Below, one piece after another: positions 28,960 to 37,905 of a stretch of DNA of 64,000 nt. How positions within the stretch are numbered: position 1 is the first letter of the stretch; the number at the start of each line of letters is the position of its first letter. This DNA is from Clostridium sp. Marseille-P3244. GTDB taxonomy: Bacteria; Bacillota; Clostridia; Lachnospirales; Lachnospiraceae. The stretch spans positions 806,001-870,000 of the forward strand of contig NZ_LT635549.1 of assembly GCF_900120155.1 (NCBI RefSeq). Direction: 5' to 3'. The notes below the pieces were generated by a model. That model was not told where the DNA came from. It saw nothing but the letters and a program-made list of their open reading frames with translations, and did not search any database. The translations under genes were made by a program, and so were the position numbers.

Positions 28960-29622
28960 TTGGCGGCAAAGCAGGTGAATCCGACCCGGATGGAACTGAC
29001 CCGATTGAAAAAGAAGCGGATTACAGCAATCCGGGGCCACAAGCTTTTAAAAGATAAACGAGATGAACTGATGCGTCAGTATCTGGATCTTGTGCGTGAG
29101 AATATGGAAGTCCGCAAAAGAGTGGAAGCCGGTATTAAATCTGCAAATCGGAATTTTGTCATCGCAAAAGCGGGAATGTCGGAGGCGGCGCTTAATACAG
29201 CGCTCATGGCCCCCAAACAGGAAGTAAGCCTGGAAGCGGGGGAAAAGAATGTTATGAGTGTGGATATCCCGACATTTGAGTATAAGACTCGGACAGCGGA
29301 TGAGAACGATATCTATTCTTATGGATTTGCGTTTACATCCAGTGATCTGGACGGCGCGGTGAAGTCACTGGCAGACGTGCTGCCGGATATGATCCATCTG
29401 GCTGAGACAGAGAAGGCATGCCAGCTCATGGCGGCAGAGATAGAGAAAACGAGAAGGCGGGTGAACGCGCTGGAGCACGTCATTATTCCGGAGACAGAAG
29501 AGAGCATAAAATATATTACGATGAAACTGGATGAAAATGAAAGGAGTACGCAGATCCGTCTGATGAAGGTAAAGGATATGATGCTGGAGGATGCGCATCA
29601 TTACAGCGAAAAGCATGCGTGA
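28960..29622 (+). CDS. ntpD: V-type ATP synthase subunit D
   Basis: 220 residues, the central rotor shaft. Starts with a TTG, 7 bases after AAGGAGG. Starts AAKQVNPTRMELTRLKKKR, the family hallmark, followed by LLKDKRDELMRQY; N- and C-terminal helices (about 1-75 and 140-205) form the antiparallel coiled coil. It closes the ATPase operon; the E. hirae extra genes ntpH and ntpJ are absent. deoC follows after 30 bases, so transcription likely continues. Confidence 0.93.
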   Translation: MAAKQVNPTRMELTRLKKKRITAIRGHKLLKDKRDELMRQYLDLVRENMEVRKRVEAGIKSANRNFVIAKAGMSEAALNTALMAPKQEVSLEAGEKNVMSVDIPTFEYKTRTADENDIYSYGFAFTSSDLDGAVKSLADVLPDMIHLAETEKACQLMAAEIEKTRRRVNALEHVIIPETEESIKYITMKLDENERSTQIRLMKVKDMMLEDAHHYSEKHA

Positions 29623-29652
29623 TCTGAAAGAAGCTTTGAGGAGGAACTGGAT

Positions 29653-30303
29653 ATGGATGCGCAGGAAGTGCTGAAAATAGTAGATCATACGGCGCTTAAA
29701 GCGATTACAACCTGGAAGGAGATAGAGAATCTGTGTGAAGAAGCGGTCCGATATAAGACCGCTTCTGTGTGTATCCCGCCCTCATATGTAAAACGGGTAT
29801 CCGAAAAATACGGCAGAGATCTGGTCATCTGTACGGTGATTGGGTTTCCTTTGGGATACAGTACAAAGGAGACAAAGATCTTTGAGGCGGAAGACGCAGT
29901 CAGAAACGGAGCTTCGGAAATCGATATGGTTGTAAATCTTGGCGATGTAAAGGACAAGAGATATGACAGGATTACTGAAGAGATAAGAGAAATAAAACAG
30001 GCTATCGGAACACATATTCTGAAAGTGATCATAGAGACCTGCTATCTGACTGTAGAGGAGAAGGTGGAATTGTGCAGATGTGTTACCGATGCCGGTGCGG
30101 ATTTTATTAAAACTTCCACGGGGTTCGGTACTGCCGGTGCCCAGTTGTCAGATATTGAGCTTTTTAGAAGCCATGTCGGATCCAATGTGCGGATCAAGGC
30201 GGCTGGTGGAATACGGACAAAAGAAGATCTGGAGGCGTTCTGCCAGGCAGGGACAGACCGGATCGGAGCGTCGGGAGCAGTGAAGGCGGTGGGGTGCCTG
30301 TGA
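29653..30303 (+). CDS. deoC: Deoxyribose-phosphate aldolase
   Basis: 216 residues, class I aldolase, splits 2-deoxyribose 5-phosphate to glyceraldehyde 3-phosphate and acetaldehyde. Catalytic Schiff-base Lys153 lies in [11 protein letters not shown], the second Lys182 in [10 protein letters not shown], and VIGFPLG and EIDMVVN are also typical. GAGGAGG precedes the ATG. Its stop overlaps the GTG start proposed for deoB, forming the standard deoxynucleoside salvage pair. No nucleoside phosphorylase is next to it. Confidence 0.94.
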   Translation: MDAQEVLKIVDHTALKAITTWKEIENLCEEAVRYKTASVCIPPSYVKRVSEKYGRDLVICTVIGFPLGYSTKETKIFEAEDAVRNGASEIDMVVNLGDVKDKRYDRITEEIREIKQAIGTHILKVIIETCYLTVEEKVELCRCVTDAGADFIKTSTGFGTAGAQLSDIELFRSHVGSNVRIKAAGGIRTKEDLEAFCQAGTDRIGASGAVKAVGCL

Positions 30304-31487
30304 GAAGATTTAAGCGTATTTTTGTCATTGTGATAGACTCTCTTGGTATTGGCGCAATGCCGGATGCGAAGGAGTATGGAGATGAAGGCGCGGATACACT
30401 GGGGCATATCGATGCGGTGGCAGAGCAACTGAGGCTGCCTGAGCTGGAAAAACTTGGCCTTGGAAACTTGTGTACACTAAGACATTTGCATCCCGTCTTT
30501 CATCCGCTTGGATATTTTGCAAAACTGAATGAGACCAGTGTCGGAAAAGATACGATGACCGGACACTGGGAGATGATGGGACTGCGTACGACAAAACCGC
30601 TCCGGACATTCACAGATACAGGATTCCCCGAAGAACTTATTGCCGAACTGGAGAAAAGAACAGGACACTTGGTCGTGGGAAACAAAGCAGCCAGCGGAAC
30701 AGCAATTCTGGATGAACTCGGAGAACATCAGATCGCAACGGGAGATATGATTGTTTATACTTCAGCTGATTCCGTTCTGCAGATTGCGGGTAATGAAGAG
30801 ACATTCGGCCTGGAAGAGCTGTACAGATGCTGCAGGATTGCCAGGGAGATTACCATGAAAGATGAATGGAAGGTAGGGCGGGTCATTGCCAGGCCATACA
30901 TCGGAAGGAAAAAAGGGCAGTTCGTCCGGACAGCAAACCGGCATGATTATGCGGTCAGTCCATCAGGCACAACAGCTCTGGACGTGTTAAAAGAGGCCGG
31001 ATATGATGTGATCGGTATTGGAAAGATATCTGACATCTTTAATGGACAGGGGATTACCGAGAAATATACATCAAAGAGCAGCGTACACGGGATGGAACAG
31101 ACGATTCGTCTGGCAGAAAGAAAGTTCTGCGGGCTTGCATATATTAACCTTGTTGACTTTGATGCTCTCTGGGGCCATCGGAGAGATCCGGAGGGTTATG
31201 GAGCTGAACTGGAGAGATTTGATAAGAAACTGGGAGAGCTGTTGCCCCTGATCCGTGAAAATGATTTGCTGATGATCACGGCAGACCATGGAAATGATCC
31301 TACTTTTCACGGGACGGATCATACAAGAGAGCAGGTCCCTCTTCTTATTTATTCGCCGGGGCTGGAGGGAGGAAAAATACCGGACCAGTCTTCTTTTGGA
31401 GTAACAGGATGCACTGTGCTTGAGAATTTTGCACTGCATCTTGTCCCGGGGATGATAGGGAAACCTTTAAATCATCTGATAAAATAG
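30300..31487 (+). CDS. deoB: Phosphopentomutase
   Basis: 395 residues, alkaline-phosphatase superfamily, interconverts (deoxy)ribose 1- and 5-phosphate. Metal ligands are visible in [13 protein letters not shown] (about 9-21), [29 protein letters not shown] (about 323-339). I prefer the GTG at 30300, which overlaps the deoC stop (GTGA); the GTG at 30294 would add two residues. It supplies deoC with deoxyribose 5-phosphate. A terminator follows. Confidence 0.94.
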   Translation: MRRFKRIFVIVIDSLGIGAMPDAKEYGDEGADTLGHIDAVAEQLRLPELEKLGLGNLCTLRHLHPVFHPLGYFAKLNETSVGKDTMTGHWEMMGLRTTKPLRTFTDTGFPEELIAELEKRTGHLVVGNKAASGTAILDELGEHQIATGDMIVYTSADSVLQIAGNEETFGLEELYRCCRIAREITMKDEWKVGRVIARPYIGRKKGQFVRTANRHDYAVSPSGTTALDVLKEAGYDVIGIGKISDIFNGQGITEKYTSKSSVHGMEQTIRLAERKFCGLAYINLVDFDALWGHRRDPEGYGAELERFDKKLGELLPLIRENDLLMITADHGNDPTFHGTDHTREQVPLLIYSPGLEGGKIPDQSSFGVTGCTVLENFALHLVPGMIGKPLNHLIK

Positions 31488-31497
31488 AGACAAATTA

Positions 31498-31540
31498 AAA
31501 ATACCTGCAGAGATTATGTAAACTCTGCAGGTATTTTCGT
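31498..31540. terminator. Bidirectional terminator between deoB and the hexuloisomerase gene
   Basis: A 15-base perfect stem (31498-31512 with 31523-31537) with A runs on one side and T runs on the other, serving both converging transcripts. Confidence 0.88.
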
Positions 31541-31577
31541 TATAGATGTTTTGCGGGATTACGAATACATTTAAATT

Positions 31578-32141
31578 TTATTCCAGATTTGCATGGCGGC
31601 TCATCAATTGTTCATTTGTTTCCGAAATAGACATAGAGTCTGTTAATCTTATAATGAGCGCATCACAAATGAGCAAGACACTCTGCTCAAAAGTATTGCC
31701 GCCAGGCTGGACAGAGCTTCTTGTGTTATCACTGTTCTTTGTTGTTGCAGCAGGGACTTCAATAATATAGTCTGCCAGCTGGCCAATAGGAGAATCTGGA
31801 ACTGTTGTTAACAGTGCCAGAGATGCCCCGAACTTTTTGCATTTTTGGGCCATAGCTACAAGAGAAGATGTAGATCCGCTGCCGGAGGCGATGATAAGAA
31901 GATCTCCCGGCTGTATGGCAGGCGTGATCGTCTCTCCCACGACATAAGACTTCAGGCCGATATGCATAAGGCGCATAGCGAATCCACGGATCATCAAAAG
32001 GGATCTTCCGGCTCCTGCGACGAATATACGATCTGCGTTTAAAATCTGCTTTTGAAGTCCATCCAGTTCTGACGGATGCAGCTCTGAGAACGTATGCTGC
32101 AGTTCCTGCGTGATCTCTGACAGTATTTCCTGTGTAGTCAT
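31578..32141 (-). CDS. hxlB: 6-phospho-3-hexuloisomerase (SIS domain)
   Basis: 187 residues from the ATG at 32141, with AAGGAGGG 9 bases before it; the upstream ATG at 32192 lacks a ribosome site. The sugar isomerase (SIS) fold shows VAGAGRSLLMIRGFAMRL (about 39-56), GETITPAIQPGDLLIIASGSG and ALLTTVPDSPIGQLAD. Converts D-arabino-3-hexulose 6-phosphate to fructose 6-phosphate, reversibly. Last gene of the minus-strand operon, 89 bases after hxlA. Its partner hxlA supports the call; other SIS isomerases are less likely. Confidence 0.87.
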   Translation of the reverse strand: MTTQEILSEITQELQHTFSELHPSELDGLQKQILNADRIFVAGAGRSLLMIRGFAMRLMHIGLKSYVVGETITPAIQPGDLLIIASGSGSTSSLVAMAQKCKKFGASLALLTTVPDSPIGQLADYIIEVPAATTKNSDNTRSSVQPGGNTFEQSVLLICDALIIRLTDSMSISETNEQLMSRHANLE

Positions 32142-32230
32142 AAAGGTTTCCCTCCTTTCTCTATAAACGGTCTTTGCTTGTCGGGAAAACAATTTACGAT
32201 ACCATTCATTGTTATTATATTTTTATACGA

Positions 32231-32872
32231 TTACGGTTTCTCTGATTGAGCCATTGCATGTTTCATAAGAATCACGGCTTCGCGGATGTCAGGCGCATTG
32301 TACAGGGCACCTCCCGCAATAATTATCTCAGGGTTAAGGTGGCAGTAATCTGAAATAGTCTGCAGATTGACTCCCCCTGCAACTGCCGCGTGTTTTGCGG
32401 GAATGGCAGAGACCAGCTCTTTTAGATCTCCCAGTGGTGTTTTTCCGTTTTTCTGCATATCGACTCCGGTATGTACACCGATGAGATCGACTCCGAGCGA
32501 TAAAAGTTCCGGTGCGCGGGCTGCAATATCAGAGACGCAGATTAGATCCGCCAGGACTTTCCGCCCATACTTATGTGCCGTATTTACTACTTCTGTTATT
32601 GTGGCGTTATCTGAAAGTGCCAGAACGGTGACGATATCCGCGCCGTTTTTACAGATGTCCTCACATTCCAGAGCGCCTCCGTCAACGATTTTACTGTCTG
32701 CCAGAACGGTGAGTTCCGGATATTTTTCTTTTAAGGCTCGAACAGGGACCATTCCTTCCTTCATGATCACGGGAGTCCCCACCTCGTAAATGTCGATGAT
32801 ATCATGGATCTGTCCGGCAATCTCAAGCACTCTGTCAGTATCCGCCACATCAACTGCTATCTGTAAATTCAT
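32231..32872 (-). CDS. hxlA: 3-hexulose-6-phosphate synthase
   Basis: 213 residues of the OMP-decarboxylase superfamily, aldol-condenses formaldehyde with ribulose 5-phosphate, reversibly. Seen: IYEVGTPVIMKEG, the metal/base motif LADSKIVDGG (DxKxxD, about 58-67; Bacillus HxlA has DMKTMDA), GADIVTVLALSDNATI, GVDLIGVHTGVDMQKNGK, and AVAGGVNLQTI. HTGVDMQ with the PHI neighbour favours this over 3-keto-L-gulonate-6-phosphate decarboxylase, the main alternative. Its ATG overlaps the GPI stop by 4 bases (ATGA). Confidence 0.85.
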   Translation of the reverse strand: MNLQIAVDVADTDRVLEIAGQIHDIIDIYEVGTPVIMKEGMVPVRALKEKYPELTVLADSKIVDGGALECEDICKNGADIVTVLALSDNATITEVVNTAHKYGRKVLADLICVSDIAARAPELLSLGVDLIGVHTGVDMQKNGKTPLGDLKELVSAIPAKHAAVAGGVNLQTISDYCHLNPEIIIAGGALYNAPDIREAVILMKHAMAQSEKP

Positions 32873-33687
32873 GCTTTGCCTCCTTCGGGTTTTGTCATTT
32901 CTTCCATTTCGGCGATATATTTTTCGGGATGGAGAAGAAAATCATATTTTTCAGGATTCTTCACGAAATTTTGGTAACAGGGAGTCCCAAATTCAATTCC
33001 CAGCTTTTTATTTTCCCTGGGGCGTACAATTTCAGCTGCAGGAAGATTATCGTAACGGGAATTCTGCCTTAAACAAAACTGACCGTCATTTTTTGTTACA
33101 TAAACTGCCAGGCCGCCTTTTTTTTGTATTGGTTCATAAAACAGGGGGCAAGATACCACAGCTATATTGGAGAACATAGAGATTCCCTCTGTAGGATTAA
33201 TGGAACAATGTCCGTAAAACGGAGGGATAATGACAGACTCTCCTTCCTTAGCGTGTACAATGCGGATTTCGTCGATTACATGAGATTTGTCAGACTGAAA
33301 ATCCAGACATTTTTGAAGTACAAAAATGATTTCACCACAGATGACCTCATATACTTCAGGATAGGGACAGGATCCATTTTCGACAAAGCCGTGATAATGA
33401 CCTGAGGTTTTTTTAAACTCATTATTTACCGTACCGGGTTCAATCGCAGTAATGTCATAACGAAAATCATATTTTGCGAACAGGCTGGCATGTTCCGGAA
33501 AAACAATATCTCTATATGCGGTATAGAATAATTCATCCGTAGTTATATCGTTTGCATTCATTAAAAGTCCGGTCATCTGAGATGTATATTTTTTCGTACT
33601 GCCAGCGCAGGTGAGCTCGTCGGTAAACTGCAGTTCCCTTGTATCTTTGTCAAAATAGATTGGAAGCCCCGAATATATTATTTTCAT
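32869..33687 (-). CDS. Glucose-6-phosphate isomerase, cupin (archaeal) type
   Basis: 272 residues. Unlike the ordinary SIS-fold Pgi, it is a metal-dependent cupin: the metal ligands are the two His of SGHYHGF, the Glu of YPEVYEVICGE (about 110-130) and a distal His in IIPPFYGHCSINP (about 165-177). The family (PF06560) is known in Archaea and some Bacteria, interconverting glucose and fructose 6-phosphates. It is 4 bases downstream of the ROK kinase and overlaps hxlA, placing it between hexose kinase and 3-hexulose-6-phosphate enzymes. Confidence 0.82.
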   Translation of the reverse strand: MKIIYSGLPIYFDKDTRELQFTDELTCAGSTKKYTSQMTGLLMNANDITTDELFYTAYRDIVFPEHASLFAKYDFRYDITAIEPGTVNNEFKKTSGHYHGFVENGSCPYPEVYEVICGEIIFVLQKCLDFQSDKSHVIDEIRIVHAKEGESVIIPPFYGHCSINPTEGISMFSNIAVVSCPLFYEPIQKKGGLAVYVTKNDGQFCLRQNSRYDNLPAAEIVRPRENKKLGIEFGTPCYQNFVKNPEKYDFLLHPEKYIAEMEEMTKPEGGKA

Positions 33688-33691
33688 ATTC

Positions 33692-34672
33692 TCACCTACT
33701 TTCCTTTTGCTTTATAAGACCGATTTTCTGAGCCGCAAGTATGCAGGCACCCAGCGAACCGGCATCACTCCCAAGCTGTCCGGTCACAATCTCACAGTGC
33801 TGGACAGGATGCATCAGTTTTTCCTCAACAAGATCACGGACCGGGCGGAGGATCCGGTCACCGGCAGCAGAAACGCCTCCGCTAAGAATGATCATATCCG
33901 GATTTAACAGATTGATCAGATTCATAAGACCGATGCTTAGTTTTTCATTAAAAATCCGGAGGGCATTTTGGCTTGCTGGGTCACCGCTGTCACTACCTTT
34001 ACAGATCATTGGACCGTCGATGGCAAAAATGTCGCCCTTGGCATATTGCATAAGAATACAGTCGGGGTATTCCAGGACAGCTCTTCTCGCATAACGCATT
34101 AGAGCCGTTGCACTGCAGCAGCTTTCAAAGCAGCCTCTCCTGCCACATGCACAGAGATCTCCTTCAGGATCAATTGTCATATGTCCTGTTTCTGCCGCCA
34201 CGCCGTCACGGCCCCGCAATAATCTGCCGTCTGAGACAATCCCACATCCCAGACCTGTGCCCAGAGTGAGCAGGATCACATTTTGCTTTCCCTTTCCGGC
34301 TCCAAGATAGCATTCGCCCAGTGCATTGACAGCACCATCGTTTTCAGCTATGACAGGAACCCCAAAAGCATGGGAAAACGGAGTTATTACATCTATATTT
34401 CGCCAACGGAGAAATTTGACCTCGTAGGCCAATCCTTTCCTGCTGTCTGTCAGCCCGGGAATTCCGATTCCAATCCCTAAAAGGGAGAGCGGAGTAAGTG
34501 CATTTTCTTGTAGAAGAGACTGTAGTCCGTTTATCATAGCCTGAAATACTGTTTCCGGTGATCCGCGAAAAGGAGTAGGAATGCTTTTTTTATATACGGT
34601 GCCCATGTGTTCATTCATCAGGGCAAATTTGATATTTGTTCCTCCCAGATCTATTCCAGCCAGATATTTCAC
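33692..34672 (-). CDS. ROK family sugar kinase (glucokinase-like)
   Basis: 326 residues. The GTG at 34672 is preferred: GGAGG lies 8 bases upstream, while the ATG at 34702 sits inside the preceding gene without a site. Contains the ATP-binding GIDLGGTNIKFAL (about 6-18), the sugar-binding ENDGAVNALGE, AETGHMTID with catalytic-site residues, and the ROK zinc motif CACGRRGCFES (about 169-179). It has no DNA-binding N-terminus, so it is a kinase rather than a ROK repressor. Glucose is a reasonable substrate because a G6P isomerase follows, but N-acetyl sugars or allose cannot be excluded. Confidence 0.85.
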   Translation of the reverse strand: MKYLAGIDLGGTNIKFALMNEHMGTVYKKSIPTPFRGSPETVFQAMINGLQSLLQENALTPLSLLGIGIGIPGLTDSRKGLAYEVKFLRWRNIDVITPFSHAFGVPVIAENDGAVNALGECYLGAGKGKQNVILLTLGTGLGCGIVSDGRLLRGRDGVAAETGHMTIDPEGDLCACGRRGCFESCCSATALMRYARRAVLEYPDCILMQYAKGDIFAIDGPMICKGSDSGDPASQNALRIFNEKLSIGLMNLINLLNPDMIILSGGVSAAGDRILRPVRDLVEEKLMHPVQHCEIVTGQLGSDAGSLGACILAAQKIGLIKQKESR

Positions 34673-34686
34673 TTTGTAATCCTCCG

Positions 34687-35823
34687 TTAAAGTTTTACCC
34701 ACGCTTTTTTTCTTGCACTTTCAAGAATCTTGTCACAAAGAAGTATTTCATGACGTCCTGTTTTAAAATCTGCATAAGGCGGATTGTCTGAGGGATTCCC
34801 GATACCCGCGTACATTGCCCGGAAACTGTTTTTAAAAGCGTCGGGAAATCCTTCTCCGTGTCCGCCCGGATATCCTGCATTGATCTGGACAGATTCACTG
34901 AGCATGCCGGGATCTTTCTCAAAGGTGCAGTTATAATCGCCTCTTTGGCCCAGCCAGATTTCATTGCAGGTGTCGCAGCACCAGGTAGCTGACTGCTTTA
35001 TTCCCGCAATATTTATTTTGAGTTCCGCTTTGCGGCCCGGGATGATCTGGCTGAATACGGCACACCCGAGAATATTATTGTCAAGGCGGAACATAAGATT
35101 CGCGTGATCTTCTGTGGTGACGGAGATGTTTTCATATTCTTCAGAAAGCTGGCCGTTTCCTCCAAAAGTATCTGCGGCTTTTTTCGGCTTTTTTCTGGTT
35201 TCGTGTAAGATTAGAAAATCTGCGCAGACATCTGTTACTTTTGCTCCGGTAATATTTTCAATTAGATCAAGCCAGTGTGTTCCTATATCAGAGACTGCTC
35301 TGGTACTGCCTGATTCGGAAGACTCTACACGCCAGTTATAATCTGTGTCATAGAGCAGCCAGTCCTGAGCAAATTCTCCGTATACCGCATGGATCTTTCC
35401 GAATTCTCCGTTTTGTACCATCTCTTTTAACTGAGCGGTCATGGGATACCAGCGGTTATGATAGTTCACTCCGTTCATAAGACCTTTTTCTTTCGCTTTG
35501 GCGATCATGCGATCTGCTTCTTCCAGGGTGCAGCACATTGGCTTTTCGCAGATGACATTGATATTGTGATCCATTGCGTACAGGGCAATTTCGCAGTGCG
35601 TAAAATTGGGAGTGCAGATATGTACTACATCCAGGGACTCTTTTTCGATCATATCTTTATAATTAGAATATCCCCTCGGGACTCCAAGTGAGTTAGCCTT
35701 TTCGCTGGCTCCTGCAGAATCTGCCAGAGCTACAACTTCAACGTTCGGAAGCCTTCTGAGCGCTTCGATATGGGCGGCTCCGATAAAACCAACTCCAACG
35801 ATCCCGGCTCTGTATTTTTTCAT
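34687..35823 (-). CDS. Gfo/Idh/MocA family NAD(P)-dependent sugar dehydrogenase
   Basis: 378 residues. The Rossmann domain starts with IVGVGFIGAAHIEALR (about 8-23); the family's EKP is in VICEKPMCC (about 95-103), and catalytic-region motifs are YHNRWYPM and DIGTHWLDLIE (Asp and His, about 184-194). The family oxidises a sugar ring carbon (often C3) or inositols, or reduces keto sugars. Two genes after the divergent control region; the substrate is unknown. Its 3' end overlaps only the unused upstream extension of the ROK frame. Confidence 0.87.
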   Translation of the reverse strand: MKKYRAGIVGVGFIGAAHIEALRRLPNVEVVALADSAGASEKANSLGVPRGYSNYKDMIEKESLDVVHICTPNFTHCEIALYAMDHNINVICEKPMCCTLEEADRMIAKAKEKGLMNGVNYHNRWYPMTAQLKEMVQNGEFGKIHAVYGEFAQDWLLYDTDYNWRVESSESGSTRAVSDIGTHWLDLIENITGAKVTDVCADFLILHETRKKPKKAADTFGGNGQLSEEYENISVTTEDHANLMFRLDNNILGCAVFSQIIPGRKAELKINIAGIKQSATWCCDTCNEIWLGQRGDYNCTFEKDPGMLSESVQINAGYPGGHGEGFPDAFKNSFRAMYAGIGNPSDNPPYADFKTGRHEILLCDKILESARKKAWVKL

Positions 35824-35859
35824 AAAAACATACTCCTTTCCTAAATGATGTTTAAAAGA

Positions 35860-36735
35860 TTATGATTGGGAGGCGAGAGTTTCCATACGCCTATAGGCCT
35901 CCGCAATCTCGCTGACAACTTCTTCAGGCGACATTTTTGCAAATCGTTCATAAGTAGGCTTTATGGGTTCGCAGAGCACTGGGCCGTCATATCCATAATC
36001 ACGGAACAGTTTCCAGGGAGTGACAGAATCGATGACCCCGGTAGTCATAGGCATTGCCCGGGTCAGATCTTTTTGTTCAAACATCTTCCTGCCGGCAATT
36101 CCGTCATTAATATGGAAACAGACCATACGGTCGTTATGGACTGCTGCGTACATCAGATCCTCGCGTCTGGCGCCCATACAGGACCAGTGGAATGTGTCAA
36201 AGAGAAAGCCGATTTCATTGCTGATGGAATCAGCAAGAGAGAGAACACCAGCGATCGTTCTCATAAAAGGATTGCGAAAACTGCAGAACAGATCCCAGGG
36301 CCCGAGAAATTCCAGACCATAATGGATACCATAGGCAGACAAGATGTTGTATACTTGGGTAATCCGGTTTATGTGCCATTCAAAATTTTCCTGGAACTCA
36401 CGGACATTACTGCCTGGGAAAATATGATTATAAGCCAGGGTCACTCCCATTTTTTCTGCATTTTTTGCCCAGATCTGTAATTTAGCCAGTCCCTCCCGGA
36501 ACATTTCGTCTGTCGTATTCTCCCAGTAAGAGTCCATTGGCATGGGGAGAAGTCCCCATTTCAGTCCCAGATCATCCAGGAGCTTTCGGGCTTCTGTAGC
36601 AGCATTTTCATCTTCCAGAAGTTCTTCTGTCGGAGCAATACCGCCGATACCATATTTTTTGACCAATGGAGCGAGCTCTTTTATGGTTCCCGGAACCTGA
36701 TAAAAAACCGGGCCAGCATCAAATAGTGTGTACAT
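35860..36735 (-). CDS. Sugar phosphate isomerase/epimerase-like TIM barrel (AP endonuclease 2 fold)
   Basis: 291 residues from the ATG at 36735, 7 bases after AAGGAGG. Xylose-isomerase-like TIM barrel: HYGLEFLGPW (metal Glu), GFLFDTFHWSCMGA (Asp, His), MVCFHINDG (His) and DGPVLCEPIKP (Glu) give the usual metal-binding set. Relatives are ketose 3-epimerases, inosose dehydratases and 3-keto-glycoside lyases. First gene of the six-gene minus-strand operon; pairing with a Gfo/Idh/MocA oxidoreductase is a frequent arrangement in sugar and glycoside catabolism. Confidence 0.82.
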   Translation of the reverse strand: MYTLFDAGPVFYQVPGTIKELAPLVKKYGIGGIAPTEELLEDENAATEARKLLDDLGLKWGLLPMPMDSYWENTTDEMFREGLAKLQIWAKNAEKMGVTLAYNHIFPGSNVREFQENFEWHINRITQVYNILSAYGIHYGLEFLGPWDLFCSFRNPFMRTIAGVLSLADSISNEIGFLFDTFHWSCMGARREDLMYAAVHNDRMVCFHINDGIAGRKMFEQKDLTRAMPMTTGVIDSVTPWKLFRDYGYDGPVLCEPIKPTYERFAKMSPEEVVSEIAEAYRRMETLASQS

Positions 36736-36776
36736 TAGAATACCTCCTTGTTTGAATATTTGCATATGAAGTGGTG

Positions 36777-36807
36777 AAAGTTATTGAAACAATAATAAAA
36801 AATATTG
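36777..36807. promoter_or_regulatory. Operator candidate A (enzyme operon)
   Basis: AAAGTTATTGAAACAA followed by TAATAAAAAATATTG is nearly the same as the sequence at 37906-37935 upstream of the transporter operon, with one indel and two substitutions. It contains GAAA-N6-GAAA and a CAATA/TATTG inverted pair. It lies just downstream of the predicted enzyme-operon start site, so a bound DeoR-type repressor would block transcription. Confidence 0.6.
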
Positions 36808-36825
36808 AAATACTAGTTATTATTA

Positions 36826-36854
36826 TATTTACAATGATTTATGCGAAATGTCAA
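36826..36854 (-). promoter_or_regulatory. Predicted promoter of the minus-strand sugar operon
   Basis: On the minus strand TTGACA (36849-36854) and TAAATA (36826-36831) with a 17-base spacer; the predicted start, about 36819, lies upstream of operator A. Confidence 0.5.
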
Positions 36855-36976
36855 TAGAAAAACAGAATTAAGATATGTGATTTATAAAAATAATTATTAA
36901 ATTGACAAAAAGTTCTTTTGCAAGAAAAATTTTTATGATATGATAGGACACAAGTATATAAGGAGGAATGGGCGTA

Positions 36977-37762
36977 ATGGAGCAAAGTAAAGTAGAGAAA
37001 AGACATAATGAGATATTAAAGATGCTCAACAGCAACGACTCTGTAACAGTCGCGGAGTTCTGTGAAAATCTGAAATGCAGCGAGTCCACTATCCGGAATG
37101 ACCTCGCATTTTTGGAAAAAAACGGGCAGTTGCTGAGGACTTTTGGAGGAGCTGTCAAGACGGGGATTACTCCGTATAATCTTCTGGATGTGAAATTGCG
37201 CAAATCGATATACTTGCAGGAAAAGACGGAGATTGCGAGATGCGTAGTTGAAAAACTGATCGCTCCTCACATGACAGTGATACTGGATGCCGGAACTACC
37301 TGTCAGGAGATTGCAGTAGAAATGGCAAGACAACGAATACCGGGAACAGTCATTACAAATTCCTTTTACGCGGCAGCCGCATTAGTACAGGCAGCGGATA
37401 CAATCGATCTTTATATGTTCGGAGGTCTGTTTGATTCCTCGCGGGGGAGGTTTTATGATGTTTATCTGCCCAATGCTTTTGATCATATGAGGGCGGATCT
37501 ATATCTGATGGGTGTTGACGGGATCAATGCAGATTCGGGAGTTTCGATCACAGGAGTGGATGAGATACAGACAAAAAGGCAGTTTATGGGGATTTCCCAG
37601 AAAACAGTGGCTGTGGCGGATCACTCGAAAATGGGGCGTAATTCGCTGCGCCTCCTGGCATCTTTTGACGAGCTTGACGCAGTTGTGGTCGATAAAAAGA
37701 CTCCCGCTGCGGATGTGAGCAGGCTTCTTGAAAAAGGAGTGAAAGTTCTCGGCGCGGAGTGA
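36977..37762 (+). CDS. DeoR/GlpR family transcriptional regulator
   Basis: 261 residues. The ATG at 36977 lies 10 bases after AGGAGG; the in-frame ATG 36968 is too close to it. The N-terminal winged HTH (about 1-55: RHNEILKMLNSNDSVTVAEF, CSESTIRNDLAFLEKNG and RTFGGAV) and C-terminal DeoRC sugar-phosphate sensor (about 70-250: VILDAGTTCQEIA, VITNSFYAA, MGVDGI) are clear. Sugar phosphates usually release such repressors. It sits between the two operons and near two matching operators, so it probably controls both. Confidence 0.9.
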   Translation: MEQSKVEKRHNEILKMLNSNDSVTVAEFCENLKCSESTIRNDLAFLEKNGQLLRTFGGAVKTGITPYNLLDVKLRKSIYLQEKTEIARCVVEKLIAPHMTVILDAGTTCQEIAVEMARQRIPGTVITNSFYAAAALVQAADTIDLYMFGGLFDSSRGRFYDVYLPNAFDHMRADLYLMGVDGINADSGVSITGVDEIQTKRQFMGISQKTVAVADHSKMGRNSLRLLASFDELDAVVVDKKTPAADVSRLLEKGVKVLGAE

Positions 37763-37870
37763 GGACTTTTATTATTGGTAAGAAAACGATGATTGGGTAA
37801 GGGCAGAAAGCAAAGAAATGCTTCTGCTCTTATTTTTTGTGAAAAATGATGCAATATAAAATAATTATTA

Positions 37871-37898
37871 TTGACATTTTATCATATATGTGTAAAAT
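37871..37898 (+). promoter_or_regulatory. Predicted promoter of the ABC sugar transporter operon
   Basis: A consensus TTGACA (37871-37876) and TAAAAT (37893-37898) are separated by 16 bases; the predicted start, about 37905, abuts operator B. Confidence 0.6.
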
Positions 37899-37905
37899 GA
37901 AATTA

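Noticed and set aside
31578..32872. Ascorbate/3-keto-L-gulonate pathway (UlaD-like) or allose operon
   Set aside because: The synthase resembles HxlA more than UlaD (HTGVDMQ, PHI neighbour) and there is no UlaE/UlaF or allulose-6-P 3-epimerase set. Kept as an alternative in the feature text.
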